Assembly: GCA_964036045.1 (NCBI GenBank)
Contig: OZ038399.1
Coordinates: 18,869,670-18,933,669 of the forward strand
Length of the DNA: 64,000 bases
Reading direction: 5' to 3'
Source: Eutreptiella sp. 'Long Island Sound 2002'
Taxonomy: Eukaryota; Euglenozoa; Euglenophyceae; Eutreptiales; Eutreptiaceae
Part shown: positions 38,301 to 51,800 of the stretch, piece after piece
Layout: the number at the start of each line of letters is the position of its first letter
How positions within the stretch are numbered: position 1 is the first letter of the stretch
Made by a program: the position numbers and the translations under genes
Notes under the pieces: model-generated
What the model was told of the DNA's origin: nothing
Database searches by the model: none
The model's input: the letters and a program-made list of their open reading frames with translations, nothing else

Positions 38301-39626
38301 CACTGTTTAGTTCAACCTGAAAATAGCGTCCTTCACGTGCAAGGGAGCCTAAACCTCACATATGCACACACGGGCAAATTCGGGCAGATTCTCTGCTACA
38401 CGTGCGACGTGGTTCGTATGGTACACGAACAGCATGATGCAGCTTGTTCTGGCCGGAGGGTTGAGTGGTTGTGATATGGGCAATACCAATTTGAAATGGT
38501 CATTGTGCGGGCACGCACTGTTCAGTTCAACCTGAAAATAGCGTCCTTCGCGTGCAAGGGAGCCTAAACCTCACATTTGCACACACGGGCAAATTCGGGC
38601 AAATTCTCTGCTACACATGCGACGTGGTTCGTATGGTACACGAACAGCATGATGCACCTTGTTGTGGCCGGAGGGTTGAGTGGTTGTGATATGGGCAATA
38701 CCAATTTGGAATGGTCATTGTGCGGGCACGCACTGTTCAGTTCAACCTGAAAATAGCGTCCTTCACGTGCAAGGGAGCCTAAACCTCACATTTGCACACA
38801 CGGGCAAATTCGGGCAAATTCTCTGCTACATGTGCGAGGTGGTTCGTATGGTACATGAACATCATCATGCACCTTGTTTTGACCAGGGGGTTGAGTGGTC
38901 GAGATATGGGCAACACCAATTTGAAATGGGCATTGTGCGGGCACGTACTGTTCAGTTCAACCTGAAAATAGCGTCACTCGTGTGCAAGGGAGCCTGAACC
39001 TCACATTTGCACACACGGGCAAATTCGGGCAAATTCTCTGCTACATGTGCGAGGTGGTTCGTATGGTACACGAACATCATGATGCACCTTGTTTTGACCA
39101 GGGGGTTGAGTGGTCGAGATATGGGCAATACCAATTTGGAATGGTCATAGTGCGGGCACGCACTGTTCAGTTCAACCTGAAAATAGCGTCCTTCACGTGC
39201 AAGGGAGCCTAAACCTCACATTTGCACACACGGGCAAATTCGGGCAAATTCTCTGCTACATGTGCGAGGTGGTTCGTATGGTACACGAACATCATGATGC
39301 ACCTTGTTTTGACCAGGGGGTTGAGTGGTCGAGATATGGGCAATACCAATTTGGAATGGTCATAGTGCGGGCACGCACTAATCAGTTCAACCTGAAAATA
39401 GCGTCCTTCACGTGCAAGGGAGCCTAAACCTCACATTTGCACACACGGGCAAATTCGGGCAAATTGTCTGCTATTCGTGCGACGTGGTTCGTATGGTACA
39501 CGAACAGCATGATGCAGCTTGTTCTGCCCGGAGGGTTGAGTGGTTGTGATATGGGCAATACCAATTTGAAATGGGCATTGTGCGGGCACGCAGTGTTCAG
39601 TTCAACCTGAAAATAGCGTCCTTCAC

Positions 39627-39840
39627 GTGCAAGGGAGCCTAAACCTCACATTTGCACACACGGGCAAATTCGGGCAAATTCTCTGCTACATGTGCGAGGT
39701 GGTTCGTATGGTACATGAGCACATCATGCACCTTGTTTTGACCAGGGGGTTGAGTGGTCGAGATATGGGCAACACCAATTTGAAATGGGCATTGTGCGGG
39801 CACGTACTGTTCAGTTCAACCTGAAAATAGCGTCACTCGT
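39627..39840 (+). repeat. Extra 214 bp monomer in copy B
   Basis: At the place matching 12,540 in copy A, copy B has one additional monomer. It is of the one-base-deleted type (here GAGCACATCATGCACC). Relatives lie at 13,400, 14,904, 16,838 and 42,206. The A/B offset changes from 27,087 to 27,301 across it. Confidence 0.85.
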
Positions 39841-40700
39841 GTGCAAGGGAGCCTGAACCTCACATTTGCACACACGGGCAAATTCGGGCAAATTCTCTGC
39901 TACATGTGCGAGGTGGTTCGTATGGTACACGAACATCATGATGCACCTTGTTTTGACCAGGGGGTTGAGTGGTCGAGATATGGGCAATACCAATTTGAAA
40001 TCGGCATTGTGCGGGCACGTATTGTTCGGTTCAACCTGGAAATAAGGTTATTCGCGTGCAAGGGAGCCTGAACCTCACATTTGCGCACACGGGCAAATTC
40101 GGGCAAATTCTCTGCTACACGTGCGGGGTGGTTCGTATGGTACACGAACATCATGATGCACCTTGTTTTGGCCAGAGGGTTGGGAGGTTGAGATATGGGC
40201 AATACCAATTTGAAATGGTCATTGTGCGGGCACGCACTGTTCAGTTCAACCTGAAAATAGCGTCCTTCACGTGCAAGGGAGCCCAAACCTCACATTTGCA
40301 CACACGGGCAAATTCGGGCAAATTCTCTGCTACACGTGCGACCTGGTTCATATGGTACACGAACAGCATGATGCAGCTTGTTCTGGCCCGAGGGTTGAGT
40401 GGTCGAGATATGGGCAATACCAATTTGAAATCGGCATTGTGCGGGCACGTACTGTTCGGTTCAACCTGGAAATAGCGTCCTTCACGTGCAAGGGAGCCTA
40501 AACCTCACATTTGCACACACGGGCAAATTCGGGCAAATTGTCTGCTATTCGTGCGACGTGGTTCGTATGGTACACGAACAGCATGATGCAGCTTGTTCTG
40601 CCCGGAGGGTTGAGTGGTTGTGATATGGGCAATACCAATTTGAAATGGGCATTGTGCGGGCACGTACTGTTCGGTTCAACCTGGAAATAGCGTCCTTCAC

Positions 40701-40915
40701 GTGCAAGGGAGCCTAAACCTCACATTTGCACACACGGGCAAATTCGGGCAAATTGTCTGCTATTCGTGCGACGTGGTTCGTATGGTACACGAACAGCATG
40801 ATGCACCTTGTTTTGACCAGGGGGTTGAGTGGTCGAGATATGGGCAACACCAATTTGAAATGGGCATTGTGCGGGCACGTACTGTTCAGTTCAACCTGAA
40901 AATAGCGTCACTCGT
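40701..40915 (+). repeat. Hybrid monomer in copy B
   Basis: Its left part has the TTGTCTGCTATTCGTGCG variant of the preceding monomer class (as at 13,185 and 40,486). Its right part has TTTTGACCAGGGGG and GGGCAACACC, as in the 214 bp class that sits at this place in copy A (13,400). It is full length (215 bp). This is what one crossover or conversion inside the monomer, near positions 90-110 of the unit, would leave. Confidence 0.75.
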
Positions 40916-42205
40916 GTGCAAGGGAGCCTGAACCTCACATTTGCACACACGGGCAAATTCGGGCAAATTCTCTGCTACATGTGCGAGGTGGTTCGTATGG
41001 TACACGAACATCATGATGCACCTTGTTTTGACCAGGGGGTTGAGTGGTCGAGATATGGGCAATACCAATTTGAAATCGGCATTGTGCGGGCACGTACTGT
41101 TCGGTTCAACCTGGAAATAAGGTTATTCGCGTGCAAGGGAGCCTGAACCTCACATTTGCGCACACGGGCAAATTCGGGCAAATTCTCTGCTACACGTGCG
41201 GGGTGGTTCGTATGGTACACGAACATCATGATGCACCTTGTTTTGACCAGGGGGTTGAGAGGTCGAGATATGGGCAATACCAATTTGAAATGGTCATTGT
41301 GCGGGCACGCACTGTTCAGTTCAACCTGAAAATAGCGTCCTTCACGTGCAAGGGAGCCTAAACCTCACATTTGCACACACGGGCAAATTCGGGCAAATTC
41401 TCTGCTATACGTGCGACGTGGTTCGTATGGTACACGAACAGCATGATGCAGCTTGTTCTGGCCAGAGGGTTGAGTGGTTATGATATGGGCAATACCAATT
41501 TGAAATGGGCATTGTGCGGGCACGTACTGTTCAGTTCAACCTAAGAATAGCGTCATTCGCGTGCAAGGGAGCCTAAAGCCCAGATTTGCGCACACGGGCA
41601 AATTTGGGCAAATTCTCTGCTACACGTGCGATGTGGTTCGTATGGTACACGAACATCATGATGCACCTTGTTTTGGCCAGAGGGTTGGGAGGTTGAGATA
41701 TGGGCAATACCAATTTGAAATGGTCATTGTGCGGGCACGCACTGTTCAGTTCAACCTGAAAATAGCGTCCTTCACGTGCAAGGGAGCCCAAACCTCACAT
41801 TTGCACACACGGGCAAATTCGGGCAAATTCTCTGCTACACGTGCGACCTGGTTCATATGGTACACGAACAGCATGATGCAGCTTGTTCTGGCCCGAGGGT
41901 TGAGTGGTCGAGATATGGGCAATACCAATTTGAAATCGGCATTGTGCGGGCACGTACTGTTCGGTTCAACCTGGAAATAGCGTCCTTCACGTGCAAGGGA
42001 GCCTAAACCTCACATTTGCACACACGGGCAAATTCGGGCAAATTGTCTGCTATTCGTGCGACGTGGTTCGTATGGTACACGAACAGCATGATGCAGCTTG
42101 TTCTGCCCGGAGGGTTGAGTGGTTGTGATATGGGCAATACCAATTTGAAATGGGCATTGTGCGGGCACGCACTGTTCAGTTCAACCTGAAAAATGCGTCC
42201 TTCAC

Positions 42206-43709
42206 GTGCAAGGGAGCCTAAACCTCACATTTGCACACACGGGCAAATTCGGGCAAATTCTCTGCTACATGTGCGAGGTGGTTCGTATGGTACATGAACA
42301 CATCATGCACCTTGTTTTGACCAGGGGGTTGAGTGGTCGAGATATGGGCAACACCAATTTGAAATGGGCATTGTGCGGGCACGTACTGTTCAGTTCAACC
42401 TGAAAATAGCGTCACTCGTGTGCAAGGGAGCCTGAACCTCACATTTGCACACACGGGCAAATTCGGGCAAATTCTCTGCTACATGTGCGAGGTGGTTCGT
42501 ATGGTACACGAACATCATGATGCACCTTGTTTTGACCAGGGGGTTGAGTGGTCGAGATATGGGCAATACCAATTTGAAATCGGCATTGTGCGGGCACGTA
42601 CTGTTCGGTTCAACCTGGAAATAAGGTTATTCGCGTGCAAGGGAGCCTGAACCTCACATTTGCGCACACGGGCAAATTCGGGCAAATTCTCTGCTACACG
42701 TGCGGGGTGGTTCGTATGGTACACGAACATCATGATGCACCTTGTTTTGACCAGGGGGTTGAGAGGTCGAGATATGGGCAATACCAATTTGAAATGGTCA
42801 TTGTGCGGGCACGCACTGTTCAGTTCAACCTGAAAATAGCGTCCTTCACGTGCAAGGGAGCCTAAACCTCACATTTGCACACACGGGCAAATTCGGGCAA
42901 ATTCTCTGCTATACGTGCGACGTGGTTCGTATGGTACACGAACAGCATGATGCAGCTTGTTCTGGCCAGAGGGTTGAGTGGTTATGATATGGGCAATACC
43001 AATTTGAAATGGGCATTGTGCGGGCACGTACTGTTCAGTTCAACCTAAAAATAGCGTCATTCGCGTGCAAGGGAGCCTAAAGCCCAGATTCGCGCACACG
43101 GGCAAATTTGGGCAAATTCTCTGCTACACGTGCGATGTGGTTCGTATGGTACACGAACAACATGCTGCAGCTTGTTCTGGCCAGAGGGTTAAGTGGTCGA
43201 GATATGGGCAATACCAATTTGAAATCGGCATTGTGCGGGCACGTACTGTTCGGTTCAACCTGGAAATAAGGTTATTCGCGTGCAAGGGAGCCTGAACCTC
43301 ACATTTGTGCACACGGGCAAATTCGGGCAAATTCTCTGCTACATGTGCGAGGTGGTTCGTATGGTACACGAACATCATGATGCACCTTGTTTTGACCAGG
43401 GGGTTGAGTGGTCGAGATATGGGCAATACCAATTTGGAATGGTCATTGTGCGGGCACGCACTGTTCAGTTCAACCTGAAAATAGCGTCCTTCACGTGCAA
43501 GGGAGCCTAAACCTCACATTTGCACACACGGGCAAATTCGGGCAAATTCTCTGCTATACGTGCGACGTGGTTCGTATGGTACACGAACAGCATGATGCAG
43601 CTTGTTCTGGCCGGAGGGTTGAGTGGTTGTGATATGGGCAATACCAATTTGAAATGGGCATTGTGCGGGCACATACTGTGAAGTTCAACCTGAAAATGAG
43701 GTTATTCGC
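42206..43709 (+). repeat. 7-monomer unit, second copy in B (1,504 bp)
   Basis: Four monomers recur from the first B unit (40,701 onward: 40,916, 41,131 and 41,346 match 42,420, 42,635 and 42,850) at an offset of 1,504-1,505 bp. The unit corresponds to 14,904-16,407 in copy A. The 7-monomer duplication is therefore shared by A and B and older than their separation, whereas the 9-monomer repeat is not shared. Confidence 0.8.
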
Positions 43710-45429
43710 GTGCAAGGGAGCCTGAACCTCACATTTGCGCACACGGGCAAATTCGGGCAAATTCTCTGCTACACGTGCGGGGTGGTTCGTATGGTACACG
43801 AACATCATGATGCACCTTGTTTTGGCCAGAGGGTTGAGTGGTCGAGATATGGGCAATACCAATTTGAAATGGTCATTGTGCGGGCACGCACTGTTCAGTT
43901 CAACCTGAAAATAGCGTCCTTCGCGTGCCGGGGAGCCTAAGCCGCACATTTCCACACACGGGCGAATTCGGGCAAATTCTCTGCTACATGTGCGAGGTGG
44001 TTCGTATGGTACACGAACATCATGATGCACCTTGTTTTGACCAGGGGGTTGAGTGGTCGAGATATGGGCAATACCAATTTGGAATGGTCATTGTGCGGGC
44101 ACGCACTGTTCAATTCAACCTGAAAATAGCGTCCTTCACGTGCAAGGGAGCCTAAAGCCCACATTTGCGCACACGGGCAAATTCGGGCAAATTCTCTGCT
44201 ACACGTGCGATGTGGTTCGTATGGTACACGAACAACATGCTGCAGCTTGTTCTGGCCAGAGGGTTAAGTGGTCGAGATATGGGCAATACCAATTTGAAAT
44301 GGGCATTGTGCGGGCACGTACTATTCAGTTCAACCTGAAAATAGCGTCACTCGTGTGCAAGGGAGCCTGAACCTCACATTTGCACACACGGGCAAATTCG
44401 GGCAAATTCTCTGCTACATGTGCGAGGTGGTTCATATGGTACACGAACATCATGATGCACCTTGTTTTGACCAGGGGGTTGAGTGGTCGAGATATGGGCA
44501 ATACCAATTTGAAATCGGCATTGTGCGGGCACGTACTGTTCGGTTCAACCTGGAAATAAGGTTATTCGCGTGCAAGGGAGCCTGAACCTCACATTTGCGC
44601 ACACGGGCAAATTCGGGCAAATTCTCTGCTACACGTGCGGGGTGGTTCGTATGGTACACGAACATCATGATGCACCTTGTTTTGGCCAGAGGGTTGGGAG
44701 GTCGAGATATGGGCAATACCAATTTGAAATGGTCATTGTGCGGGCACGCACTGTTCAGTTCAACCTGAAAATAGCGTCCTTCACGTGCAAGGGAGCCCAA
44801 ACCTCACATTTGCACACACGGGCAAATTCGGGCAAATTCTCTGCTACAACTGCGACCTGGTTCATATGGTACACGAACAGCATGATGCAGCTTGTTCTGG
44901 CCCGAGGGTTGAGTGGTCGAGATATGGGCAATACCAATTTGAAATCGGCATTGTGCGGGCACGTACTGTTCGGTTCAACCTGGAAATAAGGTTATTCGCG
45001 TGCAAGGGAGCCTGAACCTCACATTTGCGCACACGGGCAAATTCGGGCAAATTCTCTGCTACACGTGCGGGGTGGTTCGTATGGTACACGAACATCATGA
45101 TGCACCTTGTTTTGACCAGGGGGTTGAGTGGTCGAGATATGGGCAATACCAATTTGAAATGGTCATTGTGCGGGCACGCACTGTTCAGTTCAACCTGAAA
45201 ATAGCGTCCTTCACGTGCAAGGGAGCCTAAACCTCACATTTGCACACACGGGCAAATTCGGGCAAATTCTCTGCTATACGTGCGACGTGGTTCGTATGGT
45301 ACACGAACAGCATGATGCAGCTTGTTCTGGCCAGAGGGTTGAGTGGTTGTGATATGGGCAATACCAATTTGAAATGGGCATTGTGCGGGCACGTACTGTT
45401 CAGTTCAACCTAAAAATAGCGTCATTCGC

Positions 45430-47149
45430 GTGCAAGGGAGCCTAAAGCCCAGATTCGCGCACACGGGCAAATTTGGGCAAATTCTCTGCTGCACGTGCGA
45501 TGTGGTTCGTATGGTACACGAACAACATGCTGCAGCTTGTTCTGGCCAGAGGGTTAAGTGGTCGAGATATGGGCAATACCAATTTGAAATCGGCATTGTG
45601 CGGGCACGTACTGTTCGGTTCAACCTGGAAATAAGGTTATTCGCGTGCAAGGGAGCCTGAACCTCACATTTGTGCACACGGGCAAATTCGGGCAAATTCT
45701 CTGCTACATGTGCGAGGTGGTTCGTATGGTACACGAACATCATGATGCACCTTGTTTTGACCAGGGGGTTGAGTGGTCGAGATATGGGCAATACCAATTT
45801 GGAATGGTCATTGTGCGGGCACGCACTGTTCAGTTCAACCTGAAAATAGCGTCCTTCACGTGCAAGGGAGCCTAAACCTCACATTTGCACACACGGGCAA
45901 ATTCGGGCAAATTCTCTGCTATACGTGCGACGTGGTTCGTATGGTACACGAACAGCATGATGCAGCTTGTTCTGGCCGGAGGGTTGAGTGGTTGTGATAT
46001 GGGCAATACCAATTTGAAATGGGCATTGTGCGGGCACGTACTGTGAAGTTCAACCTGAAAATGAGGTTATTCGCGTGCAAGGGAGCCTGAACCTCACATT
46101 TGCGCACACGGGCAAATTCGGGCAAATTCTCTGCTACACGTGCGGGGTGGTTCGTATGGTACACGAACATCATGATGCACCTTGTTTTGGCCAGAGGGTT
46201 GAGTGGTCGAGATATGGGCAATACCAATTTGAAATGGTCATTGTGCGGGCACGCACTGTTCAGTTCAACCTGAAAATAGCGTCCTTCGCGTGCCGGGGAG
46301 CCTAAGCCGCACATTTCCACACACGGGCGAATTCGGGCAAATTCTCTGCTACATGTGCGAGGTGGTTCGTATGGTGCACGAACATCATGATGCACCTTGT
46401 TTTGACCAGAGGGTTGAGTGGTCGAGATATGGGCAATACCAATTTGGAATGGTCATTGTGCGGGCACGCACTGTTCAATTCAACCTGAAAATAGCGTCCT
46501 TCACGTGCAAGGGAGCCTAAAGCCCACATTTGCGCACACGGGCAAATTCGGGCAAATTCTCTGCTACACGTGCGATGTGGTTCGTATGGTACACGAACAA
46601 CATGCTGCAGCTTGTTCTGGCCAGAGGGTTAAGTGGTCGAGATATGGGCAATACCAATTTAAAATCGGCATTGTGCGGGCACGTACTGTTCGGTTCAACC
46701 TGGAAATAAGGTTATTCGCGTGCAAGGGAGCCTGAACCTCACATTTGCACACACGGGCAAATTCGGGCAAATTCTCTGCTACACGTGCGACCTGGTTCAT
46801 ATGGTACACGAACAGCATGATGCAGCTTGTTCTGGCCCGAGGGTTGAGTGGTCGAGATATGGGCAATACCAATTTGAAATCGGCATTGTGCGGGCACGTA
46901 CTGTTCGGTTCAACCTGGAAATAAGGTTATTCGCGTGCAAGGGAGCCTGAACCTCACATTTGCGCACACGGGCAAATTCGGGCAAATTCTCTGCTACACG
47001 TGCGGGGTGGTTCGTATGGTACACGAACATCATGATGCACCTTGTTTTGGCCGGAGGGTTGAGTGGTTGTGATATGGGCAATACCAATTTGAAATGGGCA
47101 TTGTGCGGGCACGTACCGTTCAGTTCAACCTGAAAATAGCGTCATTCGC
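45430..47149 (+). repeat. 8-monomer cassette in copy B (1,720 bp)
   Basis: Direct counterpart of 20,062-21,781 at an offset of 25,368 bp, with the same eight monomers in the same order. Small differences include AATTTAAAATCGG near 46,660, where A has AATTTGAAATCGG. Confidence 0.85.
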
Positions 47150-48224
47150 GTGCAAGGGAGCCTAAAGCCCAGATTTGCGCACACGGGCAAATTTGGGCAA
47201 ATTCTCTGCTACACGTGCGATGTGGTTCGTATGGTACACGAACATCATGATGCACCTTGTTTTGACCAGGGGGTTGAGTGGTCGAGACATGGGCAATACC
47301 AATTTGGAATGGTCATTGTGCGGGCACGCACTGTTCAGTTCAACCTGAAAATAGCGTCCTTCACGTGCAAGGGAGCCTAAACCTCACATTTGCACACACG
47401 GGCAAATTCGGGCAAATTCTCTGCTATACGTGCGACGTGGTTCGTATGGTACATGAACATCATCATGCACCTTGTTTTGACCAGGGGGTTGAGTGGTCGA
47501 GATATGGGCAACACCAATTTGAAATGGGCATTGTGCGGGCACGTACTGTTCAGTTCAACCTGAAAATAGCGTCACTCGTGTGCAAGGGAGCCTGAACCTC
47601 ACATTTGCACACACGGGCAAATTCGGGCAAATTCTCTGCTACATGTGCGAGGTGGTTCGTATGGTACACGAACATCATGATGCACCTTGTTTTGACCAGG
47701 GGGTTGAGTGGTCGAGATACGGGCAATACCAATTTGAAATCGGCATTGTGCGGGCACGTACTGTTCGGTTCAACCTGGAAATAAGGTTATTCGCGTGCAA
47801 GGGAGCCTGAACCTCACATTTGCGCACACGGGCAAATTCGGGCAAATTCTCTGCTACACGTGCGGGGTGGTTCGTATGGTACACGAACATCATGATGCAC
47901 CTTGTTTTGGCCAGAGGGTTGGGAGGTTGAGATATGGGCAATACCAATTTGAAATGGTCATTGTGCGGGCACGCACTGTTCAGTTCAACCTGAAAATAGC
48001 GTCCTTCACGTGCAAGGGAGCCCAAACCTCACATTTGCACACACGGGCAAATTCGGGCAAATTCTCTGCTACACGTGCGACCTGGTTCATATGGTACACG
48101 AACAGCATGATGCAGCTTGTTCTGGCCCGAGGGTTGAGTGGTCGAGATATGGGCAATACCAATTTGAAATCGGCATTGTGCGGGCACGTACTGTTCGGTT
48201 CAACCTGGAAATAAGGTTATTCGC

Positions 48225-48869
48225 GTGCAAGGGAGCCTGAACCCCACATTTGCGCACACGGGCAAATTCGGGCAAATTCTCTGCTACACGTGCGGGGTGG
48301 TTCGTATGGTACACGAACATCATGATGCACCTTGTTTTGACCAGGGGGTTGAGTGGTCGAGATATGGGCAATACCAATTTGAAATGGTCATTGTGCGGGC
48401 ACGCACTGTTCAGTTCAACCTGAAAATAGCGTCCTTCGCGTGCAAGGGAGCCTAAACCTCACATTTGCACACACGGGCAAATTCGGGCAAATTCTCTGCT
48501 ATACGTGCGACGTGGTTCGTATGGTACACGAACAGCATGATGCAGCTTGTTCTGGCCAGAGGGTTGAGTGGTTGTGATATGGGCAATACCAATTTGAAAT
48601 TGGCATTGTGCGGGCACGTACTGTTCAGTTCAACCTAAAAATAGCGTCTTTCGCGTGCAAGGGAGCCTAAAGCCCAGATTTGCGCACACGGGCAAATTTG
48701 GGCAAATTCTCTGCTACACGTGCGATGTGGTTCGTATGGTACACGAACAACATGCTGCAGCTTGTTCTGGCGAGAGGGTTAAGTGGTCGAGATATGGGCA
48801 ATACCAATTTGAAATCGGCATTGTGCGGGCACGTACTGTTCGGTTCAACCTGGAAATAAGGTTATTCGC
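48225..48869 (+). repeat. Three-monomer gain in copy B relative to A (645 bp)
   Basis: Monomers 48,225, 48,440 and 48,655 lie between the equivalents of 22,642 and 22,857 in copy A, where the A/B offset rises from 25,368 to 26,013. The three resemble A monomers 27,372, 27,587 and 27,802 in type and order. The change could be a gain in B or a loss in A. Confidence 0.8.
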
Positions 48870-51800
48870 GTGCAAGGGAGCCTGAACCTCACATTTGTGC
48901 ACACGGGCAAATTCGGGCAAATTCTCTGCTACATGTGCGAGGTGGTTCGTATGGTACACGAACATCATGATGCACCTTGTTTTGACCAGGGGGTTGAGTG
49001 GTCGAGATATGGGCAATACCAATTTGGAATGGTCATTGTGCGGGCACGCACTATTCAGTTCAACCTGAAAATAGCGTCCTTCACGTGCAAGGGAGCCTAA
49101 ACCTCACATTTGCACACACGGGCAAATTCGGGCAAATTCTCTGCTATACGTGCGACCTGGTTCATATGGTACACGAACAGCATGATGCAGCTTGTTCTGG
49201 CCGGAGGGTTGAGTGGTTGTGATATGGGCAATACCAATTTGAAATGGGCATTGTGCGGGCACATACTGTGAAGTTCAACCTGAAAATGAGGTTATTCGCG
49301 TGCAAGGGAGCCTGAACCTCACATTTGCGCACACGGGCAAATTCGGGCAAATTCTCTGCTACACGTGCGGGGTGGTTCGTATGGTACACGAACATCATGA
49401 TGCGCCTTGTTTTGGCCAGAGGGTTGAGTGGTCGAGATATGGGCAATACCAATTTGAAATGGTCATTGTGCGGGCACGCACTGTTCAGTTCAACCTGAAA
49501 ATAGCGTCCTTCGCGTGCCGGGGAGCCTAAGCCGCACATTTCCACACACGGGCGAATTCGGGCAAATTCTCTGCTACATGTGCGAGGTGGTTCGTATGGT
49601 ACACGAACATCATGATGCACCTTGTTTTGACCAGGGGGTTGAGTGGTCGAGATATGGGCAATACCAATTTGGAATGGTCATTGTGCGGGCACGCACTGTT
49701 CAATTCAACCTGAAAATAGCGTCCTTCACGTGCAAGGGAGCCTAAAGCCCACATTTGCGCACACGGGCAAATTCGGGCAAATTCTCTGCTACACGTGCGA
49801 TGTGGTTCGTATGGTACACGAACAACATGCTGCAGCTTGTTCTGGCCAGAGGGTTAAGTGGTCGAGATATGGGCAATACCAATTTGAAATGGGCATTGTG
49901 CGGGCACGTACTATTCAGTTCAACCTGAAAATAGCGTCACTCGTGTGCAAGGGAGCCTGAACCTCACATTTGCACACACGGGCAAATTCGGGCAAATTCT
50001 CTGCTACATGTGCGAGGTGGTTCGTATGGTACACGAACATCATGATGCACCTTGTTTTGACCAGGGGGTTGAGTGGTCGAGATATGGGCAATACCAATTT
50101 GAAATCGGCATTGTGCGGGCACGTACTGTTCGGTTCAACCTGGAAATAAGGTTATTCGCGTGCAACGGAGCCTGAACCTCACATTTGCGCACACGGGCAA
50201 ATTCGGGCAAATTCTCTGCTACACGTGCGGGGTGGTTCGTATGGTACACGAACATCATGATGCACCTTGTTTTGGCCAGAGGGTTGGGAGGTCGAGATAT
50301 GGGCAATACCAATTTGAAATGGTCATAGTGCGGGCACGCACTGTTCAGTTCAACCTGAAAATAGCGTCCTTCACGTGCAAGGGAGCCCAAACCTCACATT
50401 TGCACACACGGGCAAATTCGGGCAAATTCTCTGCTACACGTGCGACCTGGTTCATATGGTACACGAACAGCATGATGCAGCTTGTTTTGGCCCGAGGGTT
50501 GAGTGGTCGAGATATGGGCAATACCAATTTGAAATCGGCATTGTGCGGGCACGTACTGTTCGGTTCAACCTGGAAATAAGGTTATTCGCGTGCAAGGGAG
50601 CCTGAACCTCACATTTGCGCACACGGGCAAATTCGGGCAAATTCTCTGCTACACGTGCGGGGTGGTTCGTATGGTACACGAACATCATGATGCACCTTGT
50701 TTTGACCAGGGGGTTGAGTGGTCGAGATATGGGCAATACCAATTTGAAATGGTCATTGTGCGGGCACGCACTGTTCAGTTCAACCTGAAAATAGCGTCCT
50801 TCACGTGCAAGGGAGCCTAAACCTCACATTTGCACACACGGGCAAATTCGGGCAAATTCTCTGCTATACGTGCGACGTGGTTCGTATGGTACACGAACAG
50901 CATGATGCAGCTTGTTCTGGCCAGAGGGTTGAGTGGTTGTGATATGGGCAATACCAATTTGAAATGGGCATTGTGCGGGCACGTACTGTTCAGTTCAACC
51001 TAAAAATAGCGTCATTCGCGTGCAAGGGAGCCTAAAGCCCAGATTTGCGCACACGGGCAAATTTGGGCAAATTCTCTGCTACACGTGCGATGTGGTTCGT
51101 ATGGTACACGAACAACATGCTGCAGCTTGTTCTGGCCAGAGGGTTAAGTGGTCGAGATATGGGCAATACCAATTTGAAATCGGCATTGTGCGGGCACGTA
51201 CTGTTCGGTTCAACCTGGAAATAAGGTTATTCGCGTGCAAGGGAGCCTGAACCTCACATTTGTGCACACGGGCAAATTCGGGCAAATTCTCTGCTACACG
51301 TGCGGGGTGGTTCGTATGGTACACGAACATCATGATGCACCTTGTTTTGGCCAGAGGGTTGAGTGGTCGAGATATGGGCAATACCAATTTGAAATGGTCA
51401 TTGTGCGGGCACGCACTGTTCAGTTCAACCTGAAAATAGCGTCCTTCGCGTGCCGGGGAGCCTAAGCCGCACATTTCCACACACGGGCGAATTCGGGCAA
51501 ATTCTCTGCTACATGTGCGAGGTGGTTCGTATGGTACACGAACATCATGATGCACCTTGTTTTGACCAGGGGGTTGAGTGGTCGAGATATGGGCAATACC
51601 AATTTGGAATGGTCATTGTGCGGGCACGCACTGTTCAATTCAACCTGAAAATAGCGTCCTTCACGTGCAAGGGACCCTAAAGCCCACATTTGCGCACACG
51701 GGCAAATTCGGGCAAATTCTCTGCTACACGTGCGATGTGGTTCGTATGGTACACGAACAACATGCTGCAGCTTGTTCTGGCCAGAGGGTTAAGTGGTCGA

